Shown here: positions 1 to 9,239 of the stretch, one piece after another
How positions within the stretch are numbered: the stretch's first letter is position 1
How the letters are laid out: each line of letters begins with the position of its first letter
Source of the DNA: Longispora albida DSM 44784
Lineage (GTDB): Bacteria; Actinomycetota; Actinomycetes; Mycobacteriales; Micromonosporaceae
Length of the DNA: 64,000 nucleotides
NCBI RefSeq assembly: GCF_000379825.1
Contig: NZ_KB903813.1
Location: forward strand, 383,332 to 447,331
Reading direction: 5' to 3'
Position numbers and translations under genes: made by a program
The notes under the pieces: model-generated
Seen by the model: only the letters and a program-made list of their open reading frames with translations
The model's database searches: none
What the model was told of the DNA's origin: nothing

Positions 1-67
1 GAGTCCGTGCTCAGAAGCCAGGCACGGCATCGTTTCGATCTCGGGTATGGCGGAGTGGCGACCCGAG

Positions 68-97
68 TTGGGAGAATCGCCGCCGTACCCGTACACT
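68..97 (+). promoter_or_regulatory. Probable promoter of tRNA-Trp / secE-nusG unit
   Basis: A TTGGGA hexamer (68-73) lies 18 bp before TACACT (92-97), about 100 bp upstream of tRNA-Trp. This fits a housekeeping sigma promoter. No other good pair was seen in the first 198 bases, which hold no gene. The -35 overlaps a GC-rich hairpin (about 48-88). Confidence 0.4.
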
Positions 98-198
98 GGT
101 CGACCTAGGGGTGAGTGGCCCCTGCTCCAGCCTGTGCTGAGCAGGAAGATCTCGCCCTTAGACGCGGAGCACGAGTCTCGATGACTCGGGTGACGCGA

Positions 199-271
199 AG
201 GGGTGTGGCGCAATTGGCAGCGCAGCGGTCTCCAAAACCGCAGGTTGCAGGTTCGAGTCCTGTCGCCCCTG
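199..271 (+). tRNA. trpT: tRNA-Trp (anticodon CCA)
   Basis: The 73-nt cloverleaf folds by eye. The acceptor AGGGGTG pairs with CGCCCCT (one G-T pair), the D arm is GCGC/GCGC, the anticodon stem GCGGT/ACCGC encloses CTCCAAA with anticodon CCA, and the T arm GCAGG/CCTGT carries TTCGAGT. The discriminator is G and CCA is not encoded. tRNA-Trp just ahead of secE is the standard actinobacterial arrangement, so it is probably cotranscribed with secE-nusG. Confidence 0.95.
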
Positions 272-352
272 CGTCGAGCACTGTCCGGTGTTGCCTGAGA
301 TGGAAACAGCGCAGGCCATGTTGGCCGGCGTGGAGCGCAACGGAGAGAGCAG

Positions 353-760
353 ATGGCCGAGAGCAAGCGGCGCGACAACGACGCCGACCTCAGCGAGGAC
401 AACACCCTCGGCGAGACCGCTGAAGCTGAGGCTGCTGGCGAATCTCTCGACGAGAGCGCGGATTCCGGGGACAAGGCTCCCGCTGCCTCGGGCAAGGCGG
501 ACAAAGCTCGCAGCTCTTCGGATAAGGTGGACAAGAAGGCCACCGAAGGCCGGGGTAACCCGTTCAGCCGCCTGGGCCGCTTCATCCGTGAGGTCGTCGC
601 CGAGCTGCGCAAGGTGATCTGGCCCACGCGCAAGGAGCTGCTGACCTACACCAGCGTCGTCGTCGTCTTCGTCGCTGTGATGCTGACGATCGTCGCGCTG
701 CTGGACCTCGGCTTCGCCAAGGCCGTGCTGTGGGCCTTCGGCAACGGGACGAAGAAGTAA
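353..760 (+). CDS. secE: Preprotein translocase subunit SecE
   Basis: SecE is the small clamp subunit of the SecYEG protein-conducting channel in the cytoplasmic membrane. The 135-residue protein has a long hydrophilic, acidic N-terminal extension (about 1-70), the conserved amphipathic stretch FIREVVAELRKVIWPTRKEL, and one C-terminal membrane helix (about residues 97-130). The extension is typical of actinobacterial SecE; E. coli has three helices instead. The start ATG follows a GGAGAGAG Shine-Dalgarno. nusG follows after 21 bp, so the two form the usual secE-nusG pair. Confidence 0.95.
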   Translation: MAESKRRDNDADLSEDNTLGETAEAEAAGESLDESADSGDKAPAASGKADKARSSSDKVDKKATEGRGNPFSRLGRFIREVVAELRKVIWPTRKELLTYTSVVVVFVAVMLTIVALLDLGFAKAVLWAFGNGTKK

Positions 761-781
761 CCGAGAAAGAAGAGAGCCAGC

Positions 782-1498
782 GTGCCTGAGTACGACGAGA
801 CCACCGAGATCGCTGCCGAGCAGGCGCCGGTCGAGGAGCCGTCCGAGACCGAAGAGGCCGACGAGGCTGCCGCCGAGCTGGCCGCGCCCGTCGTCTCGGA
901 CGACGAGGACGACGAGGACCCGGTCAAGGCGCTGCGCGAGGCTCTGCGGTACGCGCCCGGCGACTGGTATGTCGTGCACTCCTACGCCGGGTACGAGAAC
1001 AAGGTCAAGACCAACCTCGAGACCCGCATCCAGTCGCTCGACATGGAGGAGTTCATCTTCCAGGTCGAGGTGCCGACCCGTGAAGAGGTCGAGGTCAAGA
1101 ACGGCAAGCGCCAGCAGGTGATGTCGAAGGTCTTCCCCGGCTACATCCTCGTCCGGATGGAGCTGACGCCGGAGTCGTACTCCTGTGTGCGCAACACGCC
1201 TGGTGTGACTGGTTTCGTCGGCGCCACCGACCGGGCGGACCGCCCGGCCCCGCTGTCGCTCGACGAGGTCCTCAAGTGGCTCGCGCCCGCCGTGCAGGAA
1301 AAGAAGAAGAAGCCTGAGGTCAAGGTTCTCGACTTCGAGGTCGGTGACTCGGTCACCGTCACCGACGGCGCCTTCTCCTCGATGCCGGCCACGATCTCCG
1401 AGATCAACGCCGACCAGCAGAAGCTCAAGGTTCTGGTGTCCATCTTCGGCCGTGAGACCCCGGTCGAGCTGAACTTCAACCAGGTCGCGAAGATCTGA
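782..1498 (+). CDS. nusG: Transcription termination/antitermination factor NusG
   Basis: NusG binds RNA polymerase over the cleft and couples it to Rho and the ribosome. The 238-residue protein has an acidic N-terminal extension (about 1-55), an NGN domain beginning at [19 protein letters not shown] and including [10 protein letters not shown], and a C-terminal KOW domain (about 185-238) with [12 protein letters not shown]. The GTG start follows an AGAGAG ribosome site. It lies between secE and rplK, its usual place. The N-terminal extension is a common actinobacterial trait. Confidence 0.95.
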   Translation: MPEYDETTEIAAEQAPVEEPSETEEADEAAAELAAPVVSDDEDDEDPVKALREALRYAPGDWYVVHSYAGYENKVKTNLETRIQSLDMEEFIFQVEVPTREEVEVKNGKRQQVMSKVFPGYILVRMELTPESYSCVRNTPGVTGFVGATDRADRPAPLSLDEVLKWLAPAVQEKKKKPEVKVLDFEVGDSVTVTDGAFSSMPATISEINADQQKLKVLVSIFGRETPVELNFNQVAKI

Positions 1499-1517
1499 CA
1501 CCAGCTAAGGTAGATGT

Positions 1518-1539
1518 CCCCGGGCAGTTCAGCCCGGGG
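1518..1539 (+). other. Hairpin between nusG and rplK
   Basis: An 8-bp perfect stem (CCCCGGGC / GCCCGGGG, 6-nt loop) lies in the 67-bp nusG-rplK gap, followed by GTTAT. It could be a weak terminator, an mRNA processing site or part of the leader through which L1 represses rplKA in other bacteria. The sequence cannot distinguish these. Confidence 0.4.
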
Positions 1540-1565
1540 GTTATCACAAGCCCAGGAAGTAAGAC

Positions 1566-2000
1566 ATGCCTCCGAAGAAGAAGAAGCTCGTCACGACTTT
1601 CACGCTCCAGCTTCCCGCTGGCCAGGCCACCCCGGCCCCGCCGGTCGGCCCGGCGCTGGGTCAGCACGGCGTGAACATCATGGAGTTCTGCAAGGCGTAC
1701 AACGCGCAGAGCGAGAGCCAGCGCGGCGACATCGTGCCCGCCGAGATCAGCGTCTACGAGGACCGGACCTTCTCGTTCGTCCTGAAGACGCCGCCGGCCG
1801 CGCGCCTGATCCTGAAGGCCGCCGGTGTGGCCAAGGGTTCCGGCGAGCCGCACAAGACCAAGGTCGCGCAGCTCACGCAGGCCCAGGTCCGGGACATCGC
1901 CGAGAAGAAGATGCCCGACCTGAACGCCAACGACATCGACGCCGCCATGAAGATCATCGCGGGCACCGCCCGTCAGATGGGCATCACGGTCGCCGAGTAG
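1566..2000 (+). CDS. rplK: 50S ribosomal protein L11
   Basis: L11 forms the GTPase-associated centre stalk base with 23S rRNA and is needed for RelA activation; thiopeptides act at this site. Length is 144 residues, the family norm. The glycine/proline-rich N-terminal domain ([20 protein letters not shown]) and the C-terminal rRNA-binding domain ending in the ARQMGI region are both present. ATG start after AGGAAG. It forms the rplK-rplA operon, with a 74-bp gap before rplA. Confidence 0.97.
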   Translation: MPPKKKKLVTTFTLQLPAGQATPAPPVGPALGQHGVNIMEFCKAYNAQSESQRGDIVPAEISVYEDRTFSFVLKTPPAARLILKAAGVAKGSGEPHKTKVAQLTQAQVRDIAEKKMPDLNANDIDAAMKIIAGTARQMGITVAE

Positions 2001-2074
2001 TACGCGTTACGTACCGCCCCGCAGTTCGTGGGAGGGCCTCGAAGGCCCGCCAGACACCACAGGAGTTTTGAGAA

Positions 2075-2791
2075 ATGGCGCTTGGAAAGAACTACCGCAA
2101 GGCTGCCGAGCAGATCGACAGCTCGAAGCTGTACGTCCCCGCCGAGGCGATCAAGCTGGCCAAGGCTGTCAGCTCCGCCAAGTTCGACGAGACCGTCGAG
2201 GTCTCGATGCGGATCGGCGTCGACCCCCGCAAGGCGGACCAGATGGTCCGCGGCACGGTCAACCTGCCGCACGGCACGGGTAAGACCGCCCGCGTGATCG
2301 TGTTCGCCGCTGGCGCCAAGGCCGAAGAGGCTGTGGCTGCCGGTGCTGACGAGGTCGGCTCCGACGAGCTCGTCGCCCGGATCCAGGGTGGCTGGCTGGA
2401 CTTCGACGCCGCGATCGCGACGCCGGACCAGATGGCCAAGATCGGCCGGATCGCGCGGATTCTGGGCCCGCGCGGCCTCATGCCGAACCCGAAGACCGGC
2501 ACCGTGACGATGGACGTCACCAAGGCGATCAACGAGATCAAGGGTGGCAAGATCACCTTCCGGGTGGACAAGCACTCGAACCTGCACCTGATCATCGGCA
2601 AGGCGTCCTTCGACGAGGCCAAGCTCGTCGACAACTACGCCGCCGTGCTCGACGAGGTGCTGCGGGCCAAGCCGTCTGCCGCCAAGGGCAAGTACCTGAA
2701 GAAGGTCACCGTCTCCACGACGATGGGCCCGGGCGTTCAGATCGACCCGAACGTGACCCGCAACCTGCACGACGTTCCGGCTGAGGCGTAA
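2075..2791 (+). CDS. rplA: 50S ribosomal protein L1
   Basis: L1 builds the mobile L1 stalk at the E site and represses its own operon in other bacteria. The 238-residue length is usual. The motif [15 protein letters not shown] and the C-terminal segment [12 protein letters not shown] are clear. ATG start after ACAGGAG. It is the last gene of the secE-nusG-rplKA unit and is followed at once by a strong terminator. Confidence 0.97.
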   Translation: MALGKNYRKAAEQIDSSKLYVPAEAIKLAKAVSSAKFDETVEVSMRIGVDPRKADQMVRGTVNLPHGTGKTARVIVFAAGAKAEEAVAAGADEVGSDELVARIQGGWLDFDAAIATPDQMAKIGRIARILGPRGLMPNPKTGTVTMDVTKAINEIKGGKITFRVDKHSNLHLIIGKASFDEAKLVDNYAAVLDEVLRAKPSAAKGKYLKKVTVSTTMGPGVQIDPNVTRNLHDVPAEA

Positions 2792-2807
2792 GTCTCGCTG
2801 TAGCTAG

Positions 2808-2841
2808 AAAAGGCACCCTGGGCGACCAGGGTGCCTTTTTG
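2808..2841 (+). terminator. Rho-independent terminator after rplA
   Basis: The stem AAAGGCACCCTGG / CCAGGGTGCCTTT has a four-base GCGA loop and runs into TTTTT. It ends the nusG-rplKA transcription unit and insulates it from the downstream subtilase gene. Confidence 0.9.
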
Positions 2842-2888
2842 GCGCTTGTGGCCTGAATTCTCCGCCCCGGGGGTTCCCTGTACGTGGT

Positions 2889-4226
2889 GTGATGTGGCAC
2901 GCTGCCCGAGTGCTCCCGCTGGGTCGACAGTGGAGCGAGTGGTGCGGGAGGGCTGTGGCGGTGGCTCGGAGGCTGGCGGGTGGCGCGGTTCTCGCCGTGC
3001 TGATCTCCAGCCTGACGCCGACCCCGGCCGCGGCAGGCCCGATGCAGCCGCCCAACCTGCGTGAGCGCTCGTGGCACCTCGACGCGATGAACGTGACGGC
3101 GGCCCAGTCCTACGTCCGGGGCGAGGGTGTCACCGTCGCCGTCATCGACACCGGGGTCGACCCGGACAGCGAGGCGCTCGGCGGCCAGGTCCTGCCCGGT
3201 ACGGAGATCACGCCCGAGGGCACGGCTGGCGACGGCCGCAAGGACTACGACGGCCACGGCACCGGCATGGCGAATCTGATCGCCGGCAAGGGCCTCCACG
3301 AGGACAGCCCGCTCGGCGTGGCCCCGGCAGCCAAGATCCTCCCTGTGAAGATCACCAGGGAGTACGACGGGGCGTTCAGCTCCGAGAGCGTCTACCGGGC
3401 GGTGGTCTGGGCCGTCGACCACGGCGCCAAGGTGATCAGCATGTCGCTGGGCGGCCCGCCGACCCCGGAGGCGGACTGGAAGCGCCGCATGGTGCAGTAC
3501 GCGCTCGATCACGACGTGGTGCTGGTCGCGGCCGCGGGCAACATGATGCAGGGCCAGGACGGGCCGCGCGTCTCCGAACCAGCTGCCATCCCCGGTGTCA
3601 TCGCGGTCAGCGCGCTGAACAAGCGCGGTGACGTGTGGGCGGGTTCCCAGACCGGGCCGGAGGTCGTGGTGTCCGCGCCGGGGGAGCTGCTGCCGCACAC
3701 GACGAGCAAGAAGACGACGAACGCCTCGGGTACGTCGGGCGCCGCCGCTCTGGTGGCCGGAGTGGTCGCGCTGATCCGCGCGAGGTACCCGCAGTCGAGC
3801 GCCGCCGACGTGGTCAACCGGCTGATCCGCACGGCGAAGGACCGGGGGGAGCGTGGCCGCGACGTCCAGTACGGCTTCGGTACGGTCGACGCGCTGGCGG
3901 CCGTGATCGCCGAGGTGCCGAGGGTCGACCGGTACCCGCTGGCGACCACAGCCCAGGCCTCGGCCTCCCCGCAGCCGGAGGCGGCCCCGGAGGACCGGTC
4001 GGCACCGCTCGGGCCGTGGCTGGGGATCGGCGGCCTGCTCGCTGCGGTGCTCCTCGCGGGCCTGGTGGCCTGGAGGACGGGCGTCACACGCCCCCGATTT
4101 GGCGCCGGCGGGCCCGGGCGGCTAGCATCGGGGAAGTTCACCCAAAGACCGCTGGTCACCGTGCCTGATAACAGGCCGGTCGAAGGTCCCGCATCGAGCG
4201 GGCGACCCGCGCAGGATGACGGTTAG
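2889..4226 (+). CDS. Mycosin-like subtilisin (S8) serine protease, membrane anchored
   Basis: A secreted S8 peptidase of the type VII secretion-associated mycosin (MycP) kind. Counting from GTG 2889 (ATG 2892 is equally possible), it has a signal peptide (hydrophobic about 32-49, AAA-G cleavage region), catalytic Asp87 in VAVIDTGVD, His123 in DGHGTGMAN, oxyanion Asn218 in AAAGN, and Ser283 in ASGTSGAAALVAG. A proline-rich linker, one membrane helix (about 377-397) and a short cytoplasmic tail follow. The order signal-protease-linker-helix is that of mycosins. No EsxA/B, EccC or other ESX gene is nearby, so it is an orphan set between two ribosomal protein operons. Its 3' end carries the rplJ promoter. 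Its substrate is unknown. Confidence 0.85.
   Translation: MMWHAARVLPLGRQWSEWCGRAVAVARRLAGGAVLAVLISSLTPTPAAAGPMQPPNLRERSWHLDAMNVTAAQSYVRGEGVTVAVIDTGVDPDSEALGGQVLPGTEITPEGTAGDGRKDYDGHGTGMANLIAGKGLHEDSPLGVAPAAKILPVKITREYDGAFSSESVYRAVVWAVDHGAKVISMSLGGPPTPEADWKRRMVQYALDHDVVLVAAAGNMMQGQDGPRVSEPAAIPGVIAVSALNKRGDVWAGSQTGPEVVVSAPGELLPHTTSKKTTNASGTSGAAALVAGVVALIRARYPQSSAADVVNRLIRTAKDRGERGRDVQYGFGTVDALAAVIAEVPRVDRYPLATTAQASASPQPEAAPEDRSAPLGPWLGIGGLLAAVLLAGLVAWRTGVTRPRFGAGGPGRLASGKFTQRPLVTVPDNRPVEGPASSGRPAQDDG
4099..4128 (+). promoter_or_regulatory. rplJL promoter inside the 3' end of the subtilase gene
   Basis: TTGGCG (4099-4104), an 18-bp spacer and TAGCAT (4123-4128) form a good housekeeping promoter. 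It lies 200 bp upstream of rplJ and inside the upstream coding sequence. Transcription from here would give a leader of about 190 nt. Confidence 0.5.
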
Positions 4227-4328
4227 CCGACCGGACACTCGTGTCCCGCGACGCCCCGCGCCCTGCGCTGGGGCGTTTTCTCGTTGGTACCCGATTCAGT
4301 GGTCCTAGAGCAACGAGAGAGGAGGGAC
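4135..4328 (+). promoter_or_regulatory. rplJ leader with attenuator-like hairpin
   Basis: The leader contains several GC-rich hairpins and ends with a hairpin whose stem CGCCCC (4252-4257) / GGGGCG (4270-4275) runs into TTTT (4276-4279). This lies after the rplJ promoter and 50 bp before the gene. The geometry fits an L10(L12)4-controlled attenuator of the type known for the Bacillus subtilis rplJL leader. It could instead only terminate read-through from the subtilase gene. I did not identify the kink-turn that binds L10. Confidence 0.4.
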
Positions 4329-4853
4329 ATGGCGGACAAGCCGGTCCGGGCCGACAAGGCCACTGCCGTCGCTGAGCTCGCGGACAAGTTCCGTAGCTCC
4401 TCGGCAACCGTTCTGACCGAGTACCGCGGCCTGAAGGTCTCGCAGCTCACCGAGCTGCGGCGGTCGCTCGGCCGTGACACGTCGTACACGGTCGCGAAGA
4501 ACACCCTGGCGAAGCTTGCGGCGACCGAGGCGGGCCTTGAGGGGCTCGACGCGCTGTTCACCGGTCCTACCGCGCTCGCGTTCGTCGGCGGGGACCCCGT
4601 CGAGGCAGCCAAGGGCCTGCGTGACTTCACCAAGGCCAACCCGCTGCTCGTGATCAAGGGCGGCGTCTTCGAGGGCCGGGCCATTTCGGCCGCTGAGGTC
4701 CAGAAGCTCGCCGACCTGGAGTCGCGTGAGGTGCTGCTGGCCAAGCTGGCCGGTGCCATGAAGGGCAACCTGAGCAAGGCCGCGGCCGTGTTCCAGGCTC
4801 CGCTGTCCAAGATGGCGCGTACGGCTGCTGCTCTGCAGGACAAGAAGGCTTAA
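4329..4853 (+). CDS. rplJ: 50S ribosomal protein L10
   Basis: L10 anchors the L7/L12 dimers to the ribosome stalk, which recruits translation factors. The 174-residue product starts [10 protein letters not shown]; the ATG at 4329 follows a strong GAGAGGAGGG site, so upstream in-frame codons are leader. The rRNA-binding globular domain (about 1-130, with LTEYRGL and the [11 protein letters not shown] segment) is followed by the alpha-8 helix that binds L12. rplL follows after 85 bp. Confidence 0.96.
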   Translation: MADKPVRADKATAVAELADKFRSSSATVLTEYRGLKVSQLTELRRSLGRDTSYTVAKNTLAKLAATEAGLEGLDALFTGPTALAFVGGDPVEAAKGLRDFTKANPLLVIKGGVFEGRAISAAEVQKLADLESREVLLAKLAGAMKGNLSKAAAVFQAPLSKMARTAAALQDKKA

Positions 4854-4938
4854 GCCTCAAGCGAGCGCCTAGGCGCCACCCGGGACTACGCGGTCTCGGT
4901 AACAAACCGATGTTTTGCACACCGAAAGGACGCCTATC

Positions 4939-5322
4939 ATGGCGAAGCTCAGCACCGAGGAGCTGCTCGCGCAGTTCGAGACCATGACCCTGATCGAGCT
5001 CTCGGAGTTCGTGAAGGCGTTCGAGGACAAGTTCGAGGTCACCGCCGCTGCTCCGGTCGCCGTCGCCGTTGGTGGCGGGGCTGCCGCTCCGGCCGAGGCC
5101 GAGGCTGAGAAGGACGAGTTCACCGTCGTCCTCGAGAGCGCTGGCGAGAAGAAGATCGGCGTCATCAAGGAGGTGCGCGCGCTCACCAACCTCGGCCTGA
5201 AGGAGGCCAAGGACCTGGTTGAGGGTGCCCCGGCCAACATCCTCGAGAACGTCGCGAAGGACGTTGCCGAGAAGGCCAAGGCCCAGCTCGAGGGTGCTGG
5301 CGCCACCATCTCCCTCAAGTAG
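4939..5322 (+). CDS. rplL: 50S ribosomal protein L7/L12
   Basis: L7/L12 is the multicopy acidic stalk protein that stimulates GTP hydrolysis by EF-G and EF-Tu. The 127-residue protein shows an N-terminal dimerisation domain ([19 protein letters not shown]), an alanine/proline/glycine hinge (about 37-58) and a C-terminal factor-binding domain with [20 protein letters not shown]. The ATG at 4939 follows GAAAGGA; an upstream in-frame ATG at 4915 lacks a ribosome site. It is followed by a large hairpin. Confidence 0.97.
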   Translation: MAKLSTEELLAQFETMTLIELSEFVKAFEDKFEVTAAAPVAVAVGGGAAAPAEAEAEKDEFTVVLESAGEKKIGVIKEVRALTNLGLKEAKDLVEGAPANILENVAKDVAEKAKAQLEGAGATISLK

Positions 5323-5723
5323 TTCTCTCGAACTGCCCGGCGGGGCGGTCACTCCTTGTGAGTGGCCGCCCCGCCGTCGTCTAGCCGACGTGATTGCGCA
5401 CCGGCGGTGTGTGCCCCTTGACGGGGGCTGCCTGCTCCGGCACGCTATCTACAGCACCATTGCGTCCGTGAGAGCTGCTGCCAGATCCGACAGCCTCCGC
5501 GGGCGGGGCCCACACCGGCATTCCAGTCCGGGGGCTGCCGCCAGCGTCGAGGGGTTTCTGGCATCCGCCTGGACAGCCGTGGATCTGTCGGCTACAGTGT
5601 TAGTTTGCGCTGCCTTCTGACGTAGCACCCGCCAAGAATGTCCATTTATTGGGTATTTGACTCGGGTTCGTCGGGGTGCGCGAAAACGGCCGTTTGTAGC
5701 ACAGGTCCTCGGAAGGACGCATC
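5323..5723 (+). promoter_or_regulatory. rplL-rpoB intergenic region with rpoB promoter (5570-5598)
   Basis: This 401-base stretch has no credible gene. It holds the hairpin at 5338-5376 and a good promoter: TGGACA (5570-5575), 17 bp, TACAGT (5593-5598). Transcription from there gives a leader of about 120 nt. The part at 5635-5660 is unusually AT-rich for this genome. The GGAAGGA ribosome site of rpoB lies at 5711-5717. Confidence 0.6.
5338..5376 (+). terminator. Strong hairpin (attenuator) between rplL and rpoB
   Basis: A perfect 16-bp stem (CGGCGGGGCGGTCACT and its complement) with a 7-nt loop lies 15 bp after the rplL stop. No U-tract follows. In many bacteria a partial terminator here lowers rpoBC relative to rplJL. 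With the rpoB promoter downstream, it probably separates the two. Confidence 0.6.
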
Positions 5724-8700
5724 TTGGCAGCTTCCCGCCCTGCGAAGACCAGCTTCACGACGAGCGCATACGCTCCCCGCCGGGTCTCATTCGGCAGGAT
5801 CACCGAACACCTTGAGGTGCCCAACCTCCTCGCCATCCAGACGGAGTCTTTCGACTGGCTGGTCGGCAACGAGGCGTGGCAGTACCGGACCGCGGACGAC
5901 AAGGTCGCGCGTGCCGGGCTGGAGGAGATCCTTGAAGAGATCAGTCCGATCGAGGACTTCTCCGGCACGATGTCGCTGTCTTTCTCTTCGCCCCGCTTCG
6001 ACGAGGTCAAGGCCTCGATCGAGGAGTGCAAGGAGAAGGACCTCACATACTGCGCTCCGCTCTTCGTAACCGCAGAGTTCACCAACCACGGCACTGGCGA
6101 GATCAAGAGCCAGACGGTGTTCATGGGTGACTTCCCGATGATGACCCCGAAGGGGACGTTCATCATCAACGGCACTGAGCGTGTCGTCGTCTCCCAGCTC
6201 GTCAGGTCTCCCGGTGTGTACTTCGACAAGCAGCCGGACAAGACGTCCGACCGTGACCTGTCCAGCGTCAAGGTGATCCCGAGCCGGGGTGCCTGGCTCG
6301 AGTTCGACATCGACAAGCGTGAGACTGTCGGTGTCCGGATCGACCGCAAGCGACGCCAGGCCGTCACCGTCCTCCTCAAGGCCATCGGCTGGTCCGACGA
6401 GCAGATCCGGGAGCGTTTCTCCTGGTCGGAGCTCATGATGACCACCCTGGAGAAGGACCACATCGCCACCCAGGACGAGGCGCTGCTCGACATCTACCGC
6501 AAGCTGCGGCCGGGCGAGCCGCCGACGCGGGAGAACGCCCAGAACCTCCTGGACAACCTCTTCTTCAACCCGAAGCGGTACGACCTCGCGAAGGTCGGCC
6601 GTTACAAGGTCAACAAGAAGCTGACCGTCAGCGAGCCGATCACCACCGGCGTGCTGACGGACGAGGACGTCGTCTCGACCATCGAGTACCTGTGCCGGCT
6701 GCACGCCGGTGAGGAGGGCTACGAGGCCGACGACATCGACCACTTCGGCAACCGGCGGCTGCGCACGGTCGGCGAGCTCATCCAGAACCAGGTCCGCGTT
6801 GGCCTGAGCCGGATGGAGCGCGTCGTCCGCGAGCGGATGACCACGCAGGACGTCGAGGCGATCACCCCGCAGACCCTGATCAACATCCGTCCCGTCGTGG
6901 CGGCGATCAAGGAGTTCTTCGGTACCTCGCAGCTGTCGCAGTTCATGGACCAGAACAACCCGCTGGCCGGCCTCACCCACCGGCGCCGTCTGTCGGCGCT
7001 CGGTCCCGGTGGTCTGTCGCGTGAGCGGGCCGGCTTCGAGGTCCGTGACGTGCACCCGTCCCACTACGGCCGGATGTGCCCGATCGAGACGCCCGAAGGC
7101 CCGAACATCGGCCTGATCGGCGCTCTGTCGACGTTCGCGCGGGTCAACCCGTTCGGCTTCATCGAGACGCCGTACCGGAAGGTCATCGACGGCCGGGTCA
7201 CCGAGCAGGTGGACTACCTGACCGCCGACGAGGAGGACCGGCACGTCATCGCCCAGGCGAACGAGCCGCTGAAGTCCGACGGCAACTTCGCCGGTGAGCG
7301 CGTGCTCGTCCGGCGTAAGGGCGGCGAGGTCGACTACGTCGTTCCCGCCAGCGTCGACTACATGGACGTCTCGCCGCGCCAGATGACCTCTGTCGCGACC
7401 GCGATGATCCCGTTCCTCGAGCACGACGACGCGAACCGGGCACTCATGGGTGCCAACATGCAGCGTCAGGCCGTGCCGCTGATCAAGAGCGACGCGCCGC
7501 TGGTCGGTACGGGCATGGAGTACCGTGCCGCCGTCGACGCCGGTGACGTGGTCGTCGCCGAGGTGGCCGGTGTCGTCGAGGACGTGTGCGCCGACTACGT
7601 GACGGTGCACCAGGACGACGGCCACCGCCGGACCTACCTGCTGCACAAGTTCCGCCGGTCGAACTCTGGTTCCTGCGTGAACCAGAAGCCGGTGGTGCTG
7701 GAGGGCTCGCGGGTCGAGGCCGGTCAGGTCATCGCCGACGGTCCCTGCACCGACGAGGGCGAGATGGCCCTCGGCAAGAACCTGCTCGTGGCGTTCATGC
7801 CGTGGGAGGGTCACAACTACGAGGACGCGATCATCCTGTCGCAGCGCCTCGTCCAGGAGGACGTGCTCACCTCGATCCACATCGAGGAGCACGAGGTCGA
7901 CGCTCGGGACACCAAGCTCGGCCCGGAGGAGATCACCCGCGACATCCCGAATGTCAGCGAGGAGATGCTCGCCGACCTCGACGAGCGCGGCATCATCCGG
8001 ATCGGTGCCGAGGTCGTGCCGGGCGACATCCTGGTCGGGAAGGTCACGCCGAAGGGCGAGACCGAGCTGACCCCGGAGGAGCGCCTGCTCCGTGCGATCT
8101 TCGGTGAGAAGGCCCGTGAGGTCCGTGACACCTCGCTGAAGGTCCCGCACGGCGAGACCGGCACGGTGATCGGTGTCCGCACGTTCTCCCGCGAGGACGG
8201 CGACGAGCTGCCTCCGGGCGTGAACGAGCTGGTCCGGGTGTACGTGGCCCAGAAGCGGAAGATCCAGGACGGCGACAAGCTGGCCGGCCGTCACGGCAAC
8301 AAGGGTGTCATCTCCAAGATCCTGCCCGTCGAGGACATGCCGTTCCTCGAGGACGGCACGCCGGTCGACATCGTGCTCAACCCGCTGGGTGTGCCGGGTC
8401 GAATGAACATCGGCCAGGTTCTTGAGATGCACCTGGGCTGGGTGGCCAAGACCGGCTGGAAGGTCGAGGGCGACGACGCCGAGTGGAAGAAGGCTCTCCA
8501 CGCGATCGGCGCCACCGAGTCCGGCCCGAACACCAACGTTGGTACTCCGGTGTTCGACGGCGCCAAGGAAGAGGAGATCACCGGTCTCCTGTCCTCGACG
8601 CTGCGGACCCGCGACGGCCAGCAGCTGGTCGGCTCGAACGGTAAGGCGCAGCTCTTCGACGGTCGCTCCGGTGAGCCGCTGCCGCACCACATCGCCGTCG

Positions 8701-9155
8701 GGTACGTGTACATCCTGAAGCTGAACCACCTGGTGGATGACAAGATCCACGCGCGGTCGACGGGTCCGTACTCGATGATCACGCAGCAGCCCCTCGGTGG
8801 TAAGGCCCAGTTCGGTGGTCAGCGCTTCGGTGAGATGGAGTGCTGGGCCATGCAGGCGTACGGCGCTGCCTACGCCCTGCAGGAGTTGCTCACCATCAAG
8901 TCCGATGACGTCCTCGGCCGCGTCAAGGTGTACGAGGCGATCGTCAAGGGTGAGAACATCCCGGAGCCGGGTATCCCGGAGTCCTTCAAGGTGCTCCTCA
9001 AGGAACTCCAGTCGCTCTGCCTGAACGTCGAGGTTCTCTCGTCGGACGGCGTGCCGCTGGAGATGCGGGAGACGGACGACGAGGTCTTCCGTGCCGCGGA
9101 GGAGCTGGGGATCGACCTGTCGCGGCGCGAGCCGTCCAGCGTCGAAGAGGTCTGA
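5724..9155 (+). CDS. rpoB: DNA-directed RNA polymerase subunit beta
   Basis: RpoB forms one pincer and part of the active centre of RNA polymerase and is the rifamycin target. The 1143-residue protein starts at TTG (5724), 6 bp after GGAAGGA. The rifampicin region begins about residue 400 with [20 protein letters not shown] and continues [12 protein letters not shown], so the usual resistance positions (D, H, S) look wild type. The C-terminal block with [18 protein letters not shown] is complete. It has its own promoter and is followed by rpoC after 84 bp. Confidence 0.98.
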   Translation: MAASRPAKTSFTTSAYAPRRVSFGRITEHLEVPNLLAIQTESFDWLVGNEAWQYRTADDKVARAGLEEILEEISPIEDFSGTMSLSFSSPRFDEVKASIEECKEKDLTYCAPLFVTAEFTNHGTGEIKSQTVFMGDFPMMTPKGTFIINGTERVVVSQLVRSPGVYFDKQPDKTSDRDLSSVKVIPSRGAWLEFDIDKRETVGVRIDRKRRQAVTVLLKAIGWSDEQIRERFSWSELMMTTLEKDHIATQDEALLDIYRKLRPGEPPTRENAQNLLDNLFFNPKRYDLAKVGRYKVNKKLTVSEPITTGVLTDEDVVSTIEYLCRLHAGEEGYEADDIDHFGNRRLRTVGELIQNQVRVGLSRMERVVRERMTTQDVEAITPQTLINIRPVVAAIKEFFGTSQLSQFMDQNNPLAGLTHRRRLSALGPGGLSRERAGFEVRDVHPSHYGRMCPIETPEGPNIGLIGALSTFARVNPFGFIETPYRKVIDGRVTEQVDYLTADEEDRHVIAQANEPLKSDGNFAGERVLVRRKGGEVDYVVPASVDYMDVSPRQMTSVATAMIPFLEHDDANRALMGANMQRQAVPLIKSDAPLVGTGMEYRAAVDAGDVVVAEVAGVVEDVCADYVTVHQDDGHRRTYLLHKFRRSNSGSCVNQKPVVLEGSRVEAGQVIADGPCTDEGEMALGKNLLVAFMPWEGHNYEDAIILSQRLVQEDVLTSIHIEEHEVDARDTKLGPEEITRDIPNVSEEMLADLDERGIIRIGAEVVPGDILVGKVTPKGETELTPEERLLRAIFGEKAREVRDTSLKVPHGETGTVIGVRTFSREDGDELPPGVNELVRVYVAQKRKIQDGDKLAGRHGNKGVISKILPVEDMPFLEDGTPVDIVLNPLGVPGRMNIGQVLEMHLGWVAKTGWKVEGDDAEWKKALHAIGATESGPNTNVGTPVFDGAKEEEITGLLSSTLRTRDGQQLVGSNGKAQLFDGRSGEPLPHHIAVGYVYILKLNHLVDDKIHARSTGPYSMITQQPLGGKAQFGGQRFGEMECWAMQAYGAAYALQELLTIKSDDVLGRVKVYEAIVKGENIPEPGIPESFKVLLKELQSLCLNVEVLSSDGVPLEMRETDDEVFRAAEELGIDLSRREPSSVEEV

Positions 9156-9162
9156 GGTGTCG

Positions 9163-9186
9163 GGCGGCCCTCCCCGGAGGGCCGCC
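9163..9186 (+). other. Intercistronic hairpin between rpoB and rpoC
   Basis: GGCGGCCCT (9163-9171) pairs perfectly with AGGGCCGCC (9178-9186) just after the rpoB stop, with no U-tract. The outer bases GTGTC / GACAC (9157-9161 / 9196-9200) can extend it. It is likely an mRNA-stabilising or processing structure rather than a terminator, since rpoC needs read-through. Confidence 0.5.
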
Positions 9187-9239
9187 CAGCCCCGGACGAC
9201 ACTTTTTACCCGAGTCACTAAGTAAGGGACATAGACGAA

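Noticed and set aside
46..90. A possible extra tRNA-like fold before tRNA-Trp
   Set aside because: Only a GC-rich hairpin; no anticodon arm or T-loop GTTCGA sequence.
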